Of a DNA stretch of 64,000 nt, positions 44,204 to 60,073 are shown piece after piece (position 1 is the stretch's first letter; every line of letters begins with the position of its first letter). The notes under the pieces were generated by a model that was given only the letters and a program-made list of their open reading frames with translations, was not told the origin of the DNA and searched no databases. Source of the DNA: Torymus aiolomorphi (taxonomy: Eukaryota > Arthropoda > Insecta > Hymenoptera > Torymidae); NCBI GenBank assembly GCA_036365515.1, contig CM070874.1:51800583-51864582 (forward strand), in the 5' to 3' direction. The translations under genes and the position numbers were made by a program.

Positions 44204-46400
44204 CGACGATATTTACTACATTTTTTAATGCTATTCTTGTATTTTAAAATAAAAATACATAAACTGTTTAATGTTTTCATTTAGAATATGTCAAATATTA
44301 ACATACTATAAAACTCGAATCAGTCACTAAAACATTTCCTTCTTTGGCATTGGCAATTTCAATCGAACTGATGTATGGTCCTACATTTTTGACAAATTCT
44401 TGGCATTTAAAGCTTAATAGTTGTAAACCAGTCTTCTTTATCAATAATAACTTTTAATCATCTAAGTGAGGCAGTTGCGACGTGAATAAATAAAAAGTAA
44501 TCAAATAACCTTATTCTTTGTATTTAAAGGATTTCAGAGCGTCATTTTAAAAGCACATCAAACACATTTCCAAGTTTGTTAGACTGAAGATATTTAATAC
44601 AATTAAAATATCTTCTTCTGGTATTTTGTTTTAGTTTATCTCTTATTAATTGTAAAATTTTGTTTTAGAGATTTTATAAAAATTATGTTTTAAACATTTT
44701 AGAAATACCCCGTAAGAAATTCCTTATCTTGTATTATATTTACTATACAAATTTTTAATGATATTCTTGTAATTTAAAATAAATACCTAAGTTACTTTAT
44801 TTGATACGTCAAATATTAACATACTATAAAACACTAATCAGTCATTATAATAATGTTGGTATTTATATCAAACCATAATGTGAAGCGCACACAATACATA
44901 TATTGTACATATGATTTACCTTCCTCTATTTTAAACAAAATATAAAGACAAAAACTCTTGCACATTAAAGTTTTACCTAAGCCAAAAGTTGTGGGCGAGT
45001 CTACGGCATCATTTATGAGCTTTTAAATTTCATCTATAGATTTTGCTCTAACACAGCACAGAGTATAAAATTGCTTTTCACTGCAATTAGTAGACATTGC
45101 AACTGCACTTGGTGATTTTTTTTACATGCTGTTCTTCTCGTTTCTAGTATTTTCTTGTTCACTATCCACAAAACTATTTAATAACTATAACAATCTTGAT
45201 GGCTGACAGGTTGAGCACTGTAAACTCAATACACGTCCTTATTGTTTTTTTCATGTCTGATTGTCTGATTGAATTATAACAAAACTTCAGTTTGTACTTC
45301 TTTGGTCCATATGCATTACAAATGTACAATTTTCTGAAATAAAAAAAATTACACACACAAAGTATCTATTCAAAAAATAATTTATATTTGTCGAAGAATG
45401 TTTTGAGTATTTGAATGATTATGCAAAAGAATTTTATTCGTTCCAGAATTATTCAAATACACAATAAAATTTAAATAATAAGTAATAATAAGTAAAATTT
45501 AAATAATAAGTAATAATAAGTAAAATTTAAATAATAAGTATAATACTTATCTAATTTTTTCTCCGTCGTTGCTAAAACGTATTTCTGTATATTATTAATG
45601 TCAACACACCTTTACCGTAATTTCTCTAAAATAGGTTAAGCAAACATAACCTGCATACGCCGGCGCTGAATGCTCCGTCCCAATTTGCCCCGTGCACCCT
45701 AGCGCCGCAGACAGCCGCACCGCCGCGTCGGTGCCCCGCTCTCTAGAAAATCCCTAAATTATCTTGGCACTCACTAGAACCTAGTGGGAGTGCCAAACGC
45801 GACCATGTTGAAATGGTTCTAGATACACCACTGCCCACACCCACCCACACACATCCACACCACCCGCACTTCACAAACACACACACACACACACATACCC
45901 ACACCTGCATCCGCATCCGCATCCGCACATCCACCCACCTACACGCACGTACGCACCACGCACGCACGCGCACACACACACACGCACAGAGACAGGAAAC
46001 AAAATTCTCTCAAAATCAAAAAATTTTTATGCCACTATTCTTAAAAGATGTTTTTAATACTTTTGGTCCAAAAATTTGTTTTTACCTTTACACGGCTTCC
46101 TCTTTGAGGATGCAAAAAAAAACTTGGAAATTTTATTTACAAAATTGATTTAGCTTTCTCCTACTTTACCATTAATTCTTGGAAACAGTTGGTTTCCAAA
46201 ACAAAAGTTAATACCCATCTCTTCGCGCAAAAAACTGAGTTGCAAACACTGAAAGAGGAAAGTCAATAAAAACTAGAGTTATTTTTCTCCATTCTAAAAC
46301 TATCCTCTTTCAGAAACGATCATTCTTCTAAAATATTCAATCGCACTGAAAAAAAAAACAGAAACTCAGAAGTATTATTAAAAAAATTTATTTAGCTTTC
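44204..46400. other. Intergenic DNA, no gene recognised
   Basis: Mostly AT-rich. It has short direct repeats of AATAATAAGTAAAATTTAA at 45,470-45,545, a GC-rich patch at 45,650-45,760, and a CA/CACG microsatellite at 45,832-45,990 that generates long His/Thr or Val/Cys frames on both strands. A short block at 46,165-46,260 recurs, diverged, at 57,210-57,305. Confidence 0.4.
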
Positions 46401-46413
46401 TTGTACTTTACCG

Positions 46414-46930
46414 TTAAGGGGGTATTACAGTTAAAAAATTTTTTTTTTTATTCACCTAAAAAATATAAATTTTGATCAGTAATAATTTTTTTTATATATA
46501 TTATTATTATTATTAATATTATTTTTTATATATATTATTATTATTATTTATTATATATATTATTTTATTATACAAATATAGTTTATTTTTTATGAAATAG
46601 GCCCTACCAGAGGTCTGTAAACCCATTTGATCCAAAGATATTGAGATTTTGAAATTTATATCCTGCTGTAACCTACAGGCTGAACCATTTGACATTTTTT
46701 AATGGGATATGGGCCAAAATCTTTGATTTTTATATCTCCTTTGATTGAAGCTATTAGCATCCCTTAATTTTTCGAATTCATATTTTTAAAGTCAAAATTT
46801 TGATTTAAAATTCACTATTTTGAAGGAATTTTTAAAAAATGGTGAATTTTAAATTAAATTTTTGCTTTAAAAATATTAATTGGAAAAATTAAGGCATGCG
46901 AATAGCTTCAGTCAAAGGAGATATAACTAG
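46414..46930. repeat. Repeat with hairpin (TTAAGGGGGTATTACAG end)
   Basis: Starts with TTAAGGGGGTATTACAG, the inverse of a sequence at 56,960-57,015. It contains a block (46,590-46,700) found again at 51,190-51,330 (inverted), 51,730-51,800 and 52,320-52,395, and ends with an 85-bp-arm hairpin centred near 46,826. Probably several nested miniature elements. Confidence 0.45.
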
Positions 46931-49025
46931 GGGGGCTGCGCCCCCAGCGTGCCTTCGGCACGCCATCCCCCCCGCCCCCACACACACCTGCTCCTCGCTT
47001 CGCTCGTCGCCCGCCCCCTCCCTATGTAAAAACTTCGTTTTTACATAATAGACACGACCGCAATACTCAGGAGAACCTTGTATTTTTATAAAAGCGAAAA
47101 TTGCAACACTTCCGATATTTATAATAAAAAAAAAAATTAAATATATAATAATAATAAAAAACTAGCTGCTCACGGACTCACGGGTGTTTCTAACTACATA
47201 TACCTATACAATCTCAATAAAAAAAAATACTTGCGCACATATGCATATATATATATATATACACTAATACCGCGAAAAGGAGAAAAACAGAAGGAGAATG
47301 ATCAATACTGAGGCATACGGCAACGGCAATCTGGCTTAGCCCTGCGACCTGCGTGCATGAATACTTATACTGCAGCAGTCGTAACGGCTACGCTAGTTAC
47401 CTCGGCTCATGGTCCTACACACTTTCCGGACCTATGTATACTACCGTGCCTCGGCTACACTGCGTTCGCACACCAAGAACAGCGGAAAAACACATGCGAC
47501 TCGTGCGACCGCGAGGTATAAGATATATCTATATACTAGCGTTAATCAGCGCGCTACGCGCGCCAATTGTTTCTCTCCTTTCGAGATTCGAGACGGATTC
47601 GATTATTCGAGATTTCGAGATCGTTCGAGGGCAAAATAGATTATCTCGAATGCTCAATTTATATAAGGGATATATGATCGCGCGCGCTTTCTGCTACTGC
47701 TGAGTAGTGCGGCGTGCCGTCAGCCGTGGCGCACATGTGTTCATGGTGTGTGTTGTCAACAATCGAATCGTCTGGCTCCCGGCGTCCCCAGCGATGACTG
47801 TGGTTGCTGTAGTATGCCGCCCTGGTGAATCTTGTTCGCCCTTTCATCGTGTTCGTCGATTGTCGATGATTCGTCGGAGATGGGAAGGCAGTGTGCCAGC
47901 GGCGAGAGCAGATTTAGTAAGCATTTTCTCGTTCCTAACCTCTCTGATGGATGAGCTGATGGTACTTTCGCTTGTTGCAGATATCTGTGGCAGCGAGAGT
48001 AGTGTAAACGACGGGCACTGCTGCAGACTGTTTCTTGGGTGTGGAAATATTGTCTGAGTCATCTATTTATTAATTATATGTGGTTTTTAGGTGCTCAACT
48101 TTCCTTGTTTGGCTCTTACACTAGTGACTATGTGTACAGTTAAGCTGCTGCTTGTGTCTTCAGCGTCTTCAGTGAAACAACGGTTTAAGGTCTCCACCAG
48201 TTCTTCCCCTCTAGTTGTTACAGGAAGCTGGTACAGTGAGTGAACAACAGCCATTGCTGCAGACTTTTCTTTTGTATGGTATGTTTTTTTGAGTTATCTA
48301 TTTATTAGTCATATGTGGTTTCTAGATGCTCAACTCTCCTCGCTTGCCCCCAGAATAGGGACTGATCTGCTGTTCATGCGCTTTGCTAATCCCTAGGCTG
48401 AGGCAGTCCCTGACATTGAAACACAATTGACGGTCTCTGTCAGTACTTTCCTCCTAGGTGGTGTGGTTACTGACACAGTGGATCGCTGTTGGATGATTCT
48501 CAGCAGACTGGCATCCATGGAGTAGTGCCAGCCTAGACCGTCCAGCCCTATTTTGCAACTTCTACAGCTCTAAGTGATCTTCGAGTGTTAGTACTTTAAA
48601 GTGTGAGGGGATAGGTAATAGGAACTGGGAAATATTATATAAGGGCTGTGTGTTTTGTTAAATGCGGTAAGGGTAGGTAGTTGTCCCTGGTAATATTAGC
48701 TCGTCTATTTAATTTCTAAGTTTAGTCAGGGTGTAAGAACTCGCTTCAGGGTATCTGTTGTATTAAAATACATCATTATGTATTTCGCAGACTTCTACCC
48801 AGTGAGACTTGCCTATTTAATAGTTTTCTACATGCTGTAAGACTGAGTCAGCTAGAACATTGCATTCTTTATGCATTGAAATTTACCATATTACAACATT
48901 TATAGCTCATACATTACACAAAAGTTTTTTTTGTATATATGATATTCCTTTAACATGTACTTATATAATATTACACAATTTTGATTCTTTTAGTTCAATC
49001 GCTTAGGTCCTGGGAACATAGTAGG
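46931..49025. other. Mixed DNA without a recognised gene
   Basis: A GC-rich hairpin patch (46,930-47,040) is followed by a moderately GC-rich stretch to 48,060 whose overlapping frames on both strands (116 residues at 47,353-47,703 and 47,707-48,057) show no domain. A diverged tandem repeat with a period of about 240 bp follows (start points near 48,004, 48,245 and 48,487, each with a TGCTGCAGACT-like or CAGCAGACT motif). It could be a non-coding transcript or old repeat. Confidence 0.35.
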
Positions 49026-49029
49026 TTAA

Positions 49030-49717
49030 GGACGTTCTCCGGGTCGAAACAGCAATTTTAGTTTTTATATTTTTACATAATGTTTTATTAATTTGATAAT
49101 CCAAGAGTAAGTACATGTAACAAATATATACTTGAAAGAATATAAGAAAATTTTTTTCAGACAAATTCAGGCAATAGTCACTATGGTATTGTTACAATTA
49201 AAGACAAAAACATCAATAAGTTCTTTAAATTTTTTTATTTTTTATCCGATCTTAACGAAATAAAGCTCATTTTGTTTGTTAAGAAATTTCAGGGGGAGTA
49301 TCGATGGGAAAATTTATGATACGAGTTACCAGTACGGCGCAATATCAATTTGTTTAAGAAAGTTTTGATGAAAACTTGACATGTTTTTCTTAAACAAACT
49401 GATATTGCGCCGTACTGGTAACTCGTATCATAAATTTTCCCATCGATACTCCCCCTGAAATTTCTTAACAAACAAAATGAGCTTTATTTCGTTAAGATCG
49501 GATAAAAAATAAAAAAATTTAAAGAACTTATTGAAGTTTTTGTCTTTAATTGTAACAATACCATAGTGACTATTGCCTGAATTTGTCTGAAAAAAATTTT
49601 CTTATGTTCTTTCAAGAATATATTTGTTACATGTACTTACTCTTGGATTATCAAATTAATAAAACATTACATAAAAATATAAAAACTAAAATTGCTGTTT
49701 CGACCTGGAGAACGTCC
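49030..49717. mobile_element. TTAA-flanked hairpin element, 688 bp
   Basis: Two near-perfect arms of about 330 bp (GGACGTTCTCC...GGAGAACGTCC) surround a spacer of about 25 bp centred at 49,367. TTAA flanks both sides (49,026-49,029 and 49,718-49,721), as for piggyBac-type elements. No coding capacity. Confidence 0.75.
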
Positions 49718-49748
49718 TTAAACTGGGTAATCTTATATCAAATTTTTT

Positions 49749-49911
49749 AAAGGACCCCGCACACAATGTATGGGAAAAAATCATTCGATCAAATTTTGGG
49801 GGGTTTTGCCCATGAGAACTTTTGTTCAGGACCTCAAGATCTATCTTTTCCCCAAGTTTGATCCAATTTGACCGAATGATTATTTTCCATACATTGTGTG
49901 CGGGGTCCTTT
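49749..49911. mobile_element. 163-bp miniature inverted-repeat element
   Basis: Ends AAAGGACCCCGCACACAATG and its exact complement; the inverted homology extends about 28 bp. Just 28 bp from the previous element. Target duplication not clear. Confidence 0.6.
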
Positions 49912-49989
49912 GTTATTAAAAATCTTTTTGTAGAAAACAGGGAAATAGATATTTTGTTTCTTTAATTATTCTTCCAATGTGTTTATCCC

Positions 49990-50720
49990 ATTGAATATTG
50001 TAATCAAATGTAATTTTGTATCTTATTATTATGCTTTTGTAATTATATTATCTTTGGAATGTTATGTAGATTTTTTCCATCTTATTTAGAGCTATTGTAT
50101 CGAATACTTCTGTGTAAATCTAATTCTGTGAAATAATAAGCGAAAATTCACTATACGTGTATTGGGGTATTAAAAAATCATGTTTATACGTTTAGATGAT
50201 CCAGAAATTATTGTACATAAAAATGTTAATTGGGAATAAGTTTTGTTTAAACTATATCTATATGCTTTGTATTTAACAGTTTTATTGAAAGTCAAATTCT
50301 TGTATGATAAGCGAAAATCGACTATTTCAGGTGTATTTAGGCATTAAAAATCGTTTTTATAGGTCTAAGCGGTCAGGAATCCATTTTATATGAAAATGTT
50401 AAATGGGAAAAAGTTTTGATTAAATATTATCTAGAACTTTCGTATTGAACATGTTTGTGTAAAATCAAATCCTGTCAATTTTTAGCCGAAAATCGTCCAT
50501 TTTATGTATGTTTTGACGTTTAAAATCGTTTTATTAGTTTAACTCGTCAGGAATTGATTGTACAAAAAAATGTTTAACAGAAAAAAGTTTTGTTTTAATA
50601 TTATCTATAACTTTTACATTTAACAGTATTGTGTAAAATCAAATCCTGTAAAGAAATAGCAAAAAAACGACTATTTTGGATGATTTTAGTGGTTTTTTCC
50701 CTATTACATTGTTAAATAGT
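49990..50720. repeat. Degenerate satellite-like tandem repeat, about 173 bp period
   Basis: The motif AATGTTAAxxGGGAAxAAGTTTTG recurs at about 50,223, 50,395 and 50,569, each followed by a TCAAATCCTGT-like and AAAATCGxCTATTTT-like block. About four units. Bases 50,721-51,330 are AT-rich with no gene. Confidence 0.55.
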
Positions 50721-51332
50721 GTTCATAGAAAAAAATTTTCCATGTAAAAAAGACGTTTTAATTAGTTTTAGCAGATGTATTTGTTGTTCTTTGACGTAAA
50801 ATTAATTTTGTTCACATTATGTTCAAAAATCGATTTTTTCAAATTTTTATTTGCCCTGGCGTTTTTTTATTTGTTGATCGATTCGGCTCGGTATAAGACT
50901 GGAGCTTACTTATAATTAGACGAGTATCTGGGCCAAAATTCGTTAAGATCTATTGGAAATTCGCTGAGATAGTACATAAACTTGACTACATACGAACGGA
51001 CATACACACATACACCATAAAAAACGCCTAAAATGAACCAATTCTGGGTGGAAAATAGTTTTTATGCAACAAATTGTTCGTTTTTGAAGTGTTACAATTT
51101 TCGCTCTAGTGAAAAAATAAGGCTCTCCCGGGAAGCAATCGTGCCTACCGAGAAGCGGTCGAGCCTAAAAATCAAAGATTTTGGTCCGCATCCCATTAAA
51201 AAATATCAAATGGTATCAAATTCAGCCTGTAGGTTGCGGCAGGAAACATATTTTAAAATCTCAATATCTTTGGATCAAATAGGTTTACAAATCTCTCGTA
51301 GGGCCTATTTCATAAAAAATAAACTATATTTG

Positions 51333-51336
<4 letters not shown>

Positions 51337-51410
<74 letters not shown>
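51337..51410. repeat. (AT)n microsatellite
   Basis: Uninterrupted AT dinucleotide run of about 70 bp. Frames read through it are artefacts. Confidence 0.9.
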
Positions 51411-51412
<2 letters not shown>

Positions 51413-51463
51413 ATCAAATAGGTTTACAAATCTCTCGTAGGGCCTATTTATAAATATCTTTAA

Positions 51464-51680
51464 GCGTTATTTCTGGGACGTTTTTTGTATATATACCCGT
51501 TATTTCTGGGACTCCACGTTATTTCTGGGACGTCCCAGATTTACACCCCCTGTTTTTGCGTTATTTCTGGGACCCCGCTAGAGTGTCGGTACTAAGAGAG
51601 GGATTATTTCTTTAGTCACTTGTATGGCGCAACTCTGAGAAAACGGACTATATAACACTGTATAATCCCAGAAATAACGC
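51464..51680. mobile_element. TTAA-flanked miniature element with internal motif repeats, copy 1
   Basis: 217 bp, starting GCGTTATTTCTGGGAC and ending with the complement, flanked by TTAA on both sides. The motif CGTTATTTCTGGGAC occurs four times inward from the left end, a subterminal array that could bind a transposase. Confidence 0.65.
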
Positions 51681-51820
51681 TTAAAAACATTTTTATATAT
51701 ATATATATATATTATACAAATATAGTTTATTTTTTATGAAATAGGCCCTACGAGAGATTTGTAAACCTATTTGATCCAAAGATATTGAGATTTTAAAATG
51801 ACCGAAAAGTACAAGAACGA

Positions 51821-51963
<143 letters not shown>

Positions 51964-51967
51964 TTAA

Positions 51968-52184
51968 GCGTTATTTCTGGGATTATACAGTGTTATATAG
52001 TCCGTTTTCTCAGAGTTGCGCCATACAAGTGACTAAAGAAATAATCCCTCTCTTAGTACCGACACTCTAGCGGGGTCCCAGAAATAACGCAAAAACAGGG
52101 GGTGTAAATCTGGGACGTCCCAGAAATAACGTGGAGTCCCAGAAATAACGGGTATATATACAAAAAACGTCCCAGAAATAACGC
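51968..52184. mobile_element. TTAA-flanked miniature element, copy 2 (inverted)
   Basis: 217 bp, reverse complement of 51,464-51,680 and also flanked by TTAA. The two copies form a local inverted pair around the (AT)n run. Confidence 0.65.
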
Positions 52185-52417
52185 TTAAAGATATTTATAA
52201 TAATACATATATATATATATATATATAATATATATATATATTTGTAATATAATATATATATAGATTTGTAAACCTATTTGATCCAAATATATATATATAT
52301 ATATATATTATACAAATATAGTTTATTTTTTATGAAATAGGCCCTACGAGAGATTTGTAAACCTATTTGATCCAAAGATATTGAGATTTTAAAATGACGG
52401 AAAAGTACAAGAACGAC

Positions 52418-55511
<3,094 letters not shown>

Positions 55512-55535
55512 TTTGACCGAAAAGTACAAGAACGA

Positions 55536-55901
<366 letters not shown>

Positions 55902-55924
55902 CACACACATATAAATTGTTAAAT

Positions 55925-56232
55925 AACAGAGTATTAATTGTTAAATATTGTTAAATTTAAATAATAATTGTAAACTAATACCAAAAACTGGGAGTGGGCT
56001 CTGCTAAATATTCCTAGGAATATTTTAGCAGTTGCAATTCTCATAGCTACTACACAAATTGTAATTACTAAATTAATTCTAGGTTAAGTTAATTTTAAGT
56101 ATGCCGGACCAGCGAACAGGAAATTTTCCTCTGCTGGATTACTTGTAACGTAAGATATGTATAATAGCTGAAACTATTGTAATAAGTTATTGTACCTTAC
56201 TCTGGTATTAAATAAATAAATAAATAAATAAT
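55925..56232 (+). other. Possible 3' end of a non-LTR element
   Basis: Unique-looking AT-rich sequence that ends in TTAAATAAATAAATAAATAA, a simple tail of the kind found at the 3' end of some LINE-like elements. No coding sequence is present, so the call rests on the tail only. Confidence 0.25.
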
Positions 56233-58270
56233 TTGCGTTTTTGCTGTCGCACGATAACTAGAGCAAAAATTACCCATTCGTCCTGAAATTTGGCACAGAT
56301 GTAGCTTTTATATTTGAGGTTAAAAATTTTTTTTTTTTAATTTTCGAATGGCGTTTTATAAGAGAATACTTGATTTATCGACTTGAAATTTTAATCACTT
56401 ATTACACTCATTGAAGACTATATGTTGTTCAAATTTCAAAAGATTATCTTCATTGGTTTTTTAGAAACAAATCATTTTAGAAAAAATTTGCGTTTTAATT
56501 GTCGCACGATAACAAGAGCAAAACAGGAGCACTTTCGATGATCAATTTCAAACTTTTATAACTTTGGAAGGAATCGATATTTTTTATTCTTTAAAAACGC
56601 AAATGAAAGCTCGTTTTCTCTAGTTTTATTTTCTCTGCTTGAAATTATATTTAAGACTTTCTAAAGTTTAATAGTTGCCATTTTTAGAGAAGGTTTTTTT
56701 CAACACTTTCTTCAAAATAAAACTAAAAGTTCTCAGAACTTTAGTTTTTTTTAGCGTTAGGGTCTAATATTGCAGCTTTTTTCATATTTGCATATCCAAA
56801 AACATATACCACAGTTTAAGCTGAATCCGGACCCATGACCGTCTCCTTGTTAGTCTAACCGTACAAGATAAAGTATTAAATTTTAAATATTAGAAGTAAA
56901 AATTAATTAAAGGGGTCAATAAATTAAGTTGGAGGAAGCTACGTACTAATGAATTGGCAGCGATTTTTTTAGGTAAATAAAAAAAAATTTTTAACTGTAG
57001 TACTCCCTTAAAGCGATGCGAGGCTCCCCTGTTGCCAATGATTGCAGGGAAAAGTTTTTTTCATTCAATTTTGATCTTTGAGGAAAAATCTCTTTGACAG
57101 GTTGTTATTTGGTAATGAACTACAACGTATCAGAGCTATATTTTCTTAAAATTCAAAACTGAATGAAAAAAAACAGGTCCCTGCAATCGTCGATAACTGG
57201 CGGCACTCACATCGCCTTAATTCTTGGAAAAAGTCAGTACCCAGAACAAAATTAATAGTCATCTCTTCATGCAAAGAGCTAAGTCGCAAGCATCAAAAGA
57301 GGAAAGTTTCTCTCTCTCTCTCTCTTTCTCTCTCTTTTCTTTGGGGGAACAGTCCAAGATTACTTTTTATTTTAACTTCCTTCTTTCACTCTCATTATTG
57401 GTAAAGCAGCTACACAAAAATGTTCGTGGCGATTAGACAGCATATAAGTAGAGAATCTATGCATTTATTTGGGAAGATGGAATCTATGGCAATGCTAACA
57501 GTTATTGCAATGAAAAGTGTTCCTCAAGAGATTTATTTCTATGAAGTAGAAGTCTATGTAGGAGTATACCTAGATATAAGCAATGAAACGCAAACACTGG
57601 GCAAGTACAAAATAGAAGCTGTTCCGGAGTAAGAAGAAGGCGAATATGGGGAACGCAAAAGTTGAACCAAAACATTAGGATTTGAAGAACGATTGATTCA
57701 ATGAACCAAGAGATAGGCAGGAAGAGCGAAAGATGGGGAGAGAGGAAGTAAGTGAGGTATAAGTGAATGAGTGAGTGAGAGGAAAGAGAGAACACACATA
57801 GCCAACGCTAAGTTAGAATCTATTTACCAGCTCTTAAGGAGCTTTGAATAACGCTCTTGAATTAAATTGAGCTGCCAACCGAAGCTTGCGGTTCTTTCCA
57901 CCCTTTAGTTTTCTCTTGCTCGTGGTTTCGACCTCAAATAGCCGCTTTACTTCTCTTCCCTGCGGTAGCCTTAATTCGACCAAAGTTCCATTTGCCCGCG
58001 GTGTACGCGGCCCCCGTAAAAACACAAGTCGATAACACGCCTTTTTGTCAGCAACTCTGAGAGAAATACATTGTTATTACAAGAGCGGCACTGCACAGCA
58101 GCTGAGAGGACGACAAAAGTAAATTTTACTTGAGTCCGGGGACGACGAAAAAAGCGTGCACGAATTCCTAATAAAGTCCAGACAATTTGACTCGTACGAT
58201 ATTGATTTATTATAGAGATTAACAAATAGGTTCTGGGGTTTTCATTATATTTAACGAGTATACCAATCAC
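56233..58270. other. Repeat-derived and unassigned DNA
   Basis: 56,233-56,900 is related to the 330-bp tandem repeat at 38,146-39,110 (GTCGCACGATAACTAGAGC and GTCGCACGATAACAAGAGC). 56,920-56,965 resembles 39,810-39,855 (GAAGCTACGT, AATGAATTGGCAGCG). There is a CT-rich tract at 57,310-57,340 and a GA-rich tract at 57,715-57,790. The frames at 57,224-57,632 and 57,502-58,270 overlap on both strands and show no domain. Confidence 0.35.
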
Positions 58271-58272
58271 TA

Positions 58273-58993
58273 CACGGAGAGAAATTTTGTAGTGAAAATT
58301 ACAAATATTCGAGGCAAAATTACCAGTTTCTATGGTAATGGGATGGACAGACTGCCAATTTCAAACTTTTTACCAAAGTGCCTTGGTAAAATTTTTTTTT
58401 TGTTAATTTAAATTAAAAAAATTAACTTTTTTTATCTATATTAATGGATATATAGTATTTTAATATAGAAATAGAAACAGAAACAAGGATGAAAAAACAT
58501 TAAACTGAAAAAAAATTTTTACGGAAGCGGGATTCGATCCGACGATCTTTGGGTTGAGAGTCCGACGTTCTACCGACTGCGCCACGGAAGCTGTTACCAA
58601 CAGTCATTTGAATCGCCGTTATTACTTACTGAAAATATGTGTATTGTTTTCATTTTAACGTCGCGCACGCCTCTAGTATCAATCTTCTGAAACACAATAA
58701 TGCGCAGTGCGCATGCGCGAATACACAAATACCAGGTTATTTGGCAAAATTTATCAGTTTTCTTAGTAAAAATTCTTAGGTTACCCTGTAAAAATGACTA
58801 GATCTCAATTTTTACCAGTGTGTCTGGTAATTTTTATTCCGATAATTTGGTATTTTTTTTAAGTGGTTATGGTAGTTTTTCCTGGGAAACTTATAAATTG
58901 TATTAGAAACCTGGGAATATCACGGCTTTTGACAGTCTATCCATGCACTACCAAGGCACCTTGGTAATTTTTACTCTAAAATTTCTCTCCGTG
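58273..58993. mobile_element. TA-flanked element with CACGGAGAGAAATTTT ends, 721 bp
   Basis: The ends CACGGAGAGAAATTTT and AAAATTTCTCTCCGTG are flanked by TA (58,271-58,272 and 58,994-58,995). Inverted homology continues in patches (ACTGCCAA region, GGTAATTTTTAC). A tRNA-like sequence lies in the middle. A second family member is at 60,403-60,843. Confidence 0.65.
58519..58592 (-). pseudogene. tRNA-like sequence (degenerate tRNA or tRNA-derived SINE part)
   Basis: On the minus strand an A box TGGCGCAGTCGG (58,584-58,573) and a B box GGATCGAATCC (58,540-58,530) are spaced as in a tRNA gene. But the 3' acceptor strand repeats GCTTCCG instead of complementing it, and the D, anticodon and T stems have mismatches, so it cannot fold as a working tRNA. 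The anticodon-loop position would read CTC. It may still act as an internal pol III promoter. Confidence 0.5.
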
Positions 58994-59455
58994 TAACACT
59001 TTTTGAACTGACAAGGACAGTTCATGAGCTTCCGGCTACCGATTTGTCTAAGACTCTACAGAAGGGTTCAATGGGCCTTATATATCGATATCCAAGCTAT
59101 TTAATTTCCAAAATGAAGTTTTTTCATAAAAATGTTGTCTATTTCCTTGAGTATAGTTTCATTAATATTGAAGTTACATAGTTACATTATTGAAGTAGTT
59201 AGAGAAAACTTTTATTTAAGCTTTTTTCGTTCAGAAATTGGATTTATAAGAAAATGTAAGCAATCAAAAATAACTAAAAATCTAATTAAAAATAATAAGA
59301 TCAAGAGTCAATAACTAATATAAATTTGACCCCAAAAATAGACCAACTTTAAAAAAAATCAAAGATTGTAGAAAATTTTATTTATAATTAGGAACAAAAT
59401 TTATAGCACTGCGTGACCTAAATCCGGACATAGGGCACGCCTTACCGTGAATTAA

Positions 59456-59815
59456 GGGGATGTGAGTACCGACGTTATTTTTCAAACGAGCATAACTCAC
59501 GCAAATATCAATAGAATTATCCAGAAAAAAATCTGCATATAGTGTTTGCGTGTACGGAGCGCTTGACAGACGTCTTTTTCCAAAAAAATGATGAGAATTT
59601 ATTTAATTAAATAAAAACCGTACTGTCGTTAAGTAGGAATCTACAATTGACCTACTTTTCAAACGAGCATAACTCACGCAAATATCAATAGAATTATCCA
59701 GAAAAAAATCTGCATATAGTGTTTGCGTGTACGGAGCGCTTGACAGCCATCTTTTTCCAAATAAATGTTTGAATGTTGATTTAAAAAAATATTGAAATTA
59801 GGGTTGCACATCCCC
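59456..59815. mobile_element. TTAA-flanked element with an internal direct repeat, 360 bp
   Basis: Ends GGGGATGTG and CACATCCCC (with one extra base), flanked by TTAA at 59,452-59,455 and 59,816-59,819. Inside, a block of about 110 bp starting TTTTCAAACGAGCATAAC is directly repeated at 59,479 and 59,656 (177-bp offset) with few changes. Confidence 0.65.
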
Positions 59816-60073
59816 TTAAGCAGTCCATTAACGCACCGAGCGGTAGCGCCCAATCATAGCGAGGGCGAGGACAGCGGATTTTAGCGGATTCGCTACGCTC
59901 GGGCGCTAATTTCACGTCGTGCAATAATGGGCCCTTAAGGCACTAGTATCGCAATATACTATTTTGACACATATGATGATGAAAATCATAACAATCATCA
60001 TTTAAATGGTCTCGCCCTGGCTTTACAGAAATTTAGAAGGCTCAGGACAAGTATATTATGCCCCAGCATGAGA

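Noticed and set aside
44032..44280. Minus-strand ORF with Arg/Gly-rich repeats
   Set aside because: It is a reading of the 28-bp minisatellite, whose unit length is not a multiple of three.
47353..48062. Pair of 116-residue plus-strand ORFs with overlapping minus-strand ORFs
   Set aside because: No recognisable domain, several overlapping frames on both strands, GC-rich composition; chance openings are likely.
57224..57632. Possible small host gene
   Set aside because: Two short overlapping frames, one containing a CT-rich simple repeat; part of the sequence is a dispersed repeat also seen at 46,165-46,260.
58519..58592. Functional tRNA gene
   Set aside because: The acceptor strands do not pair and several other stems are mismatched.
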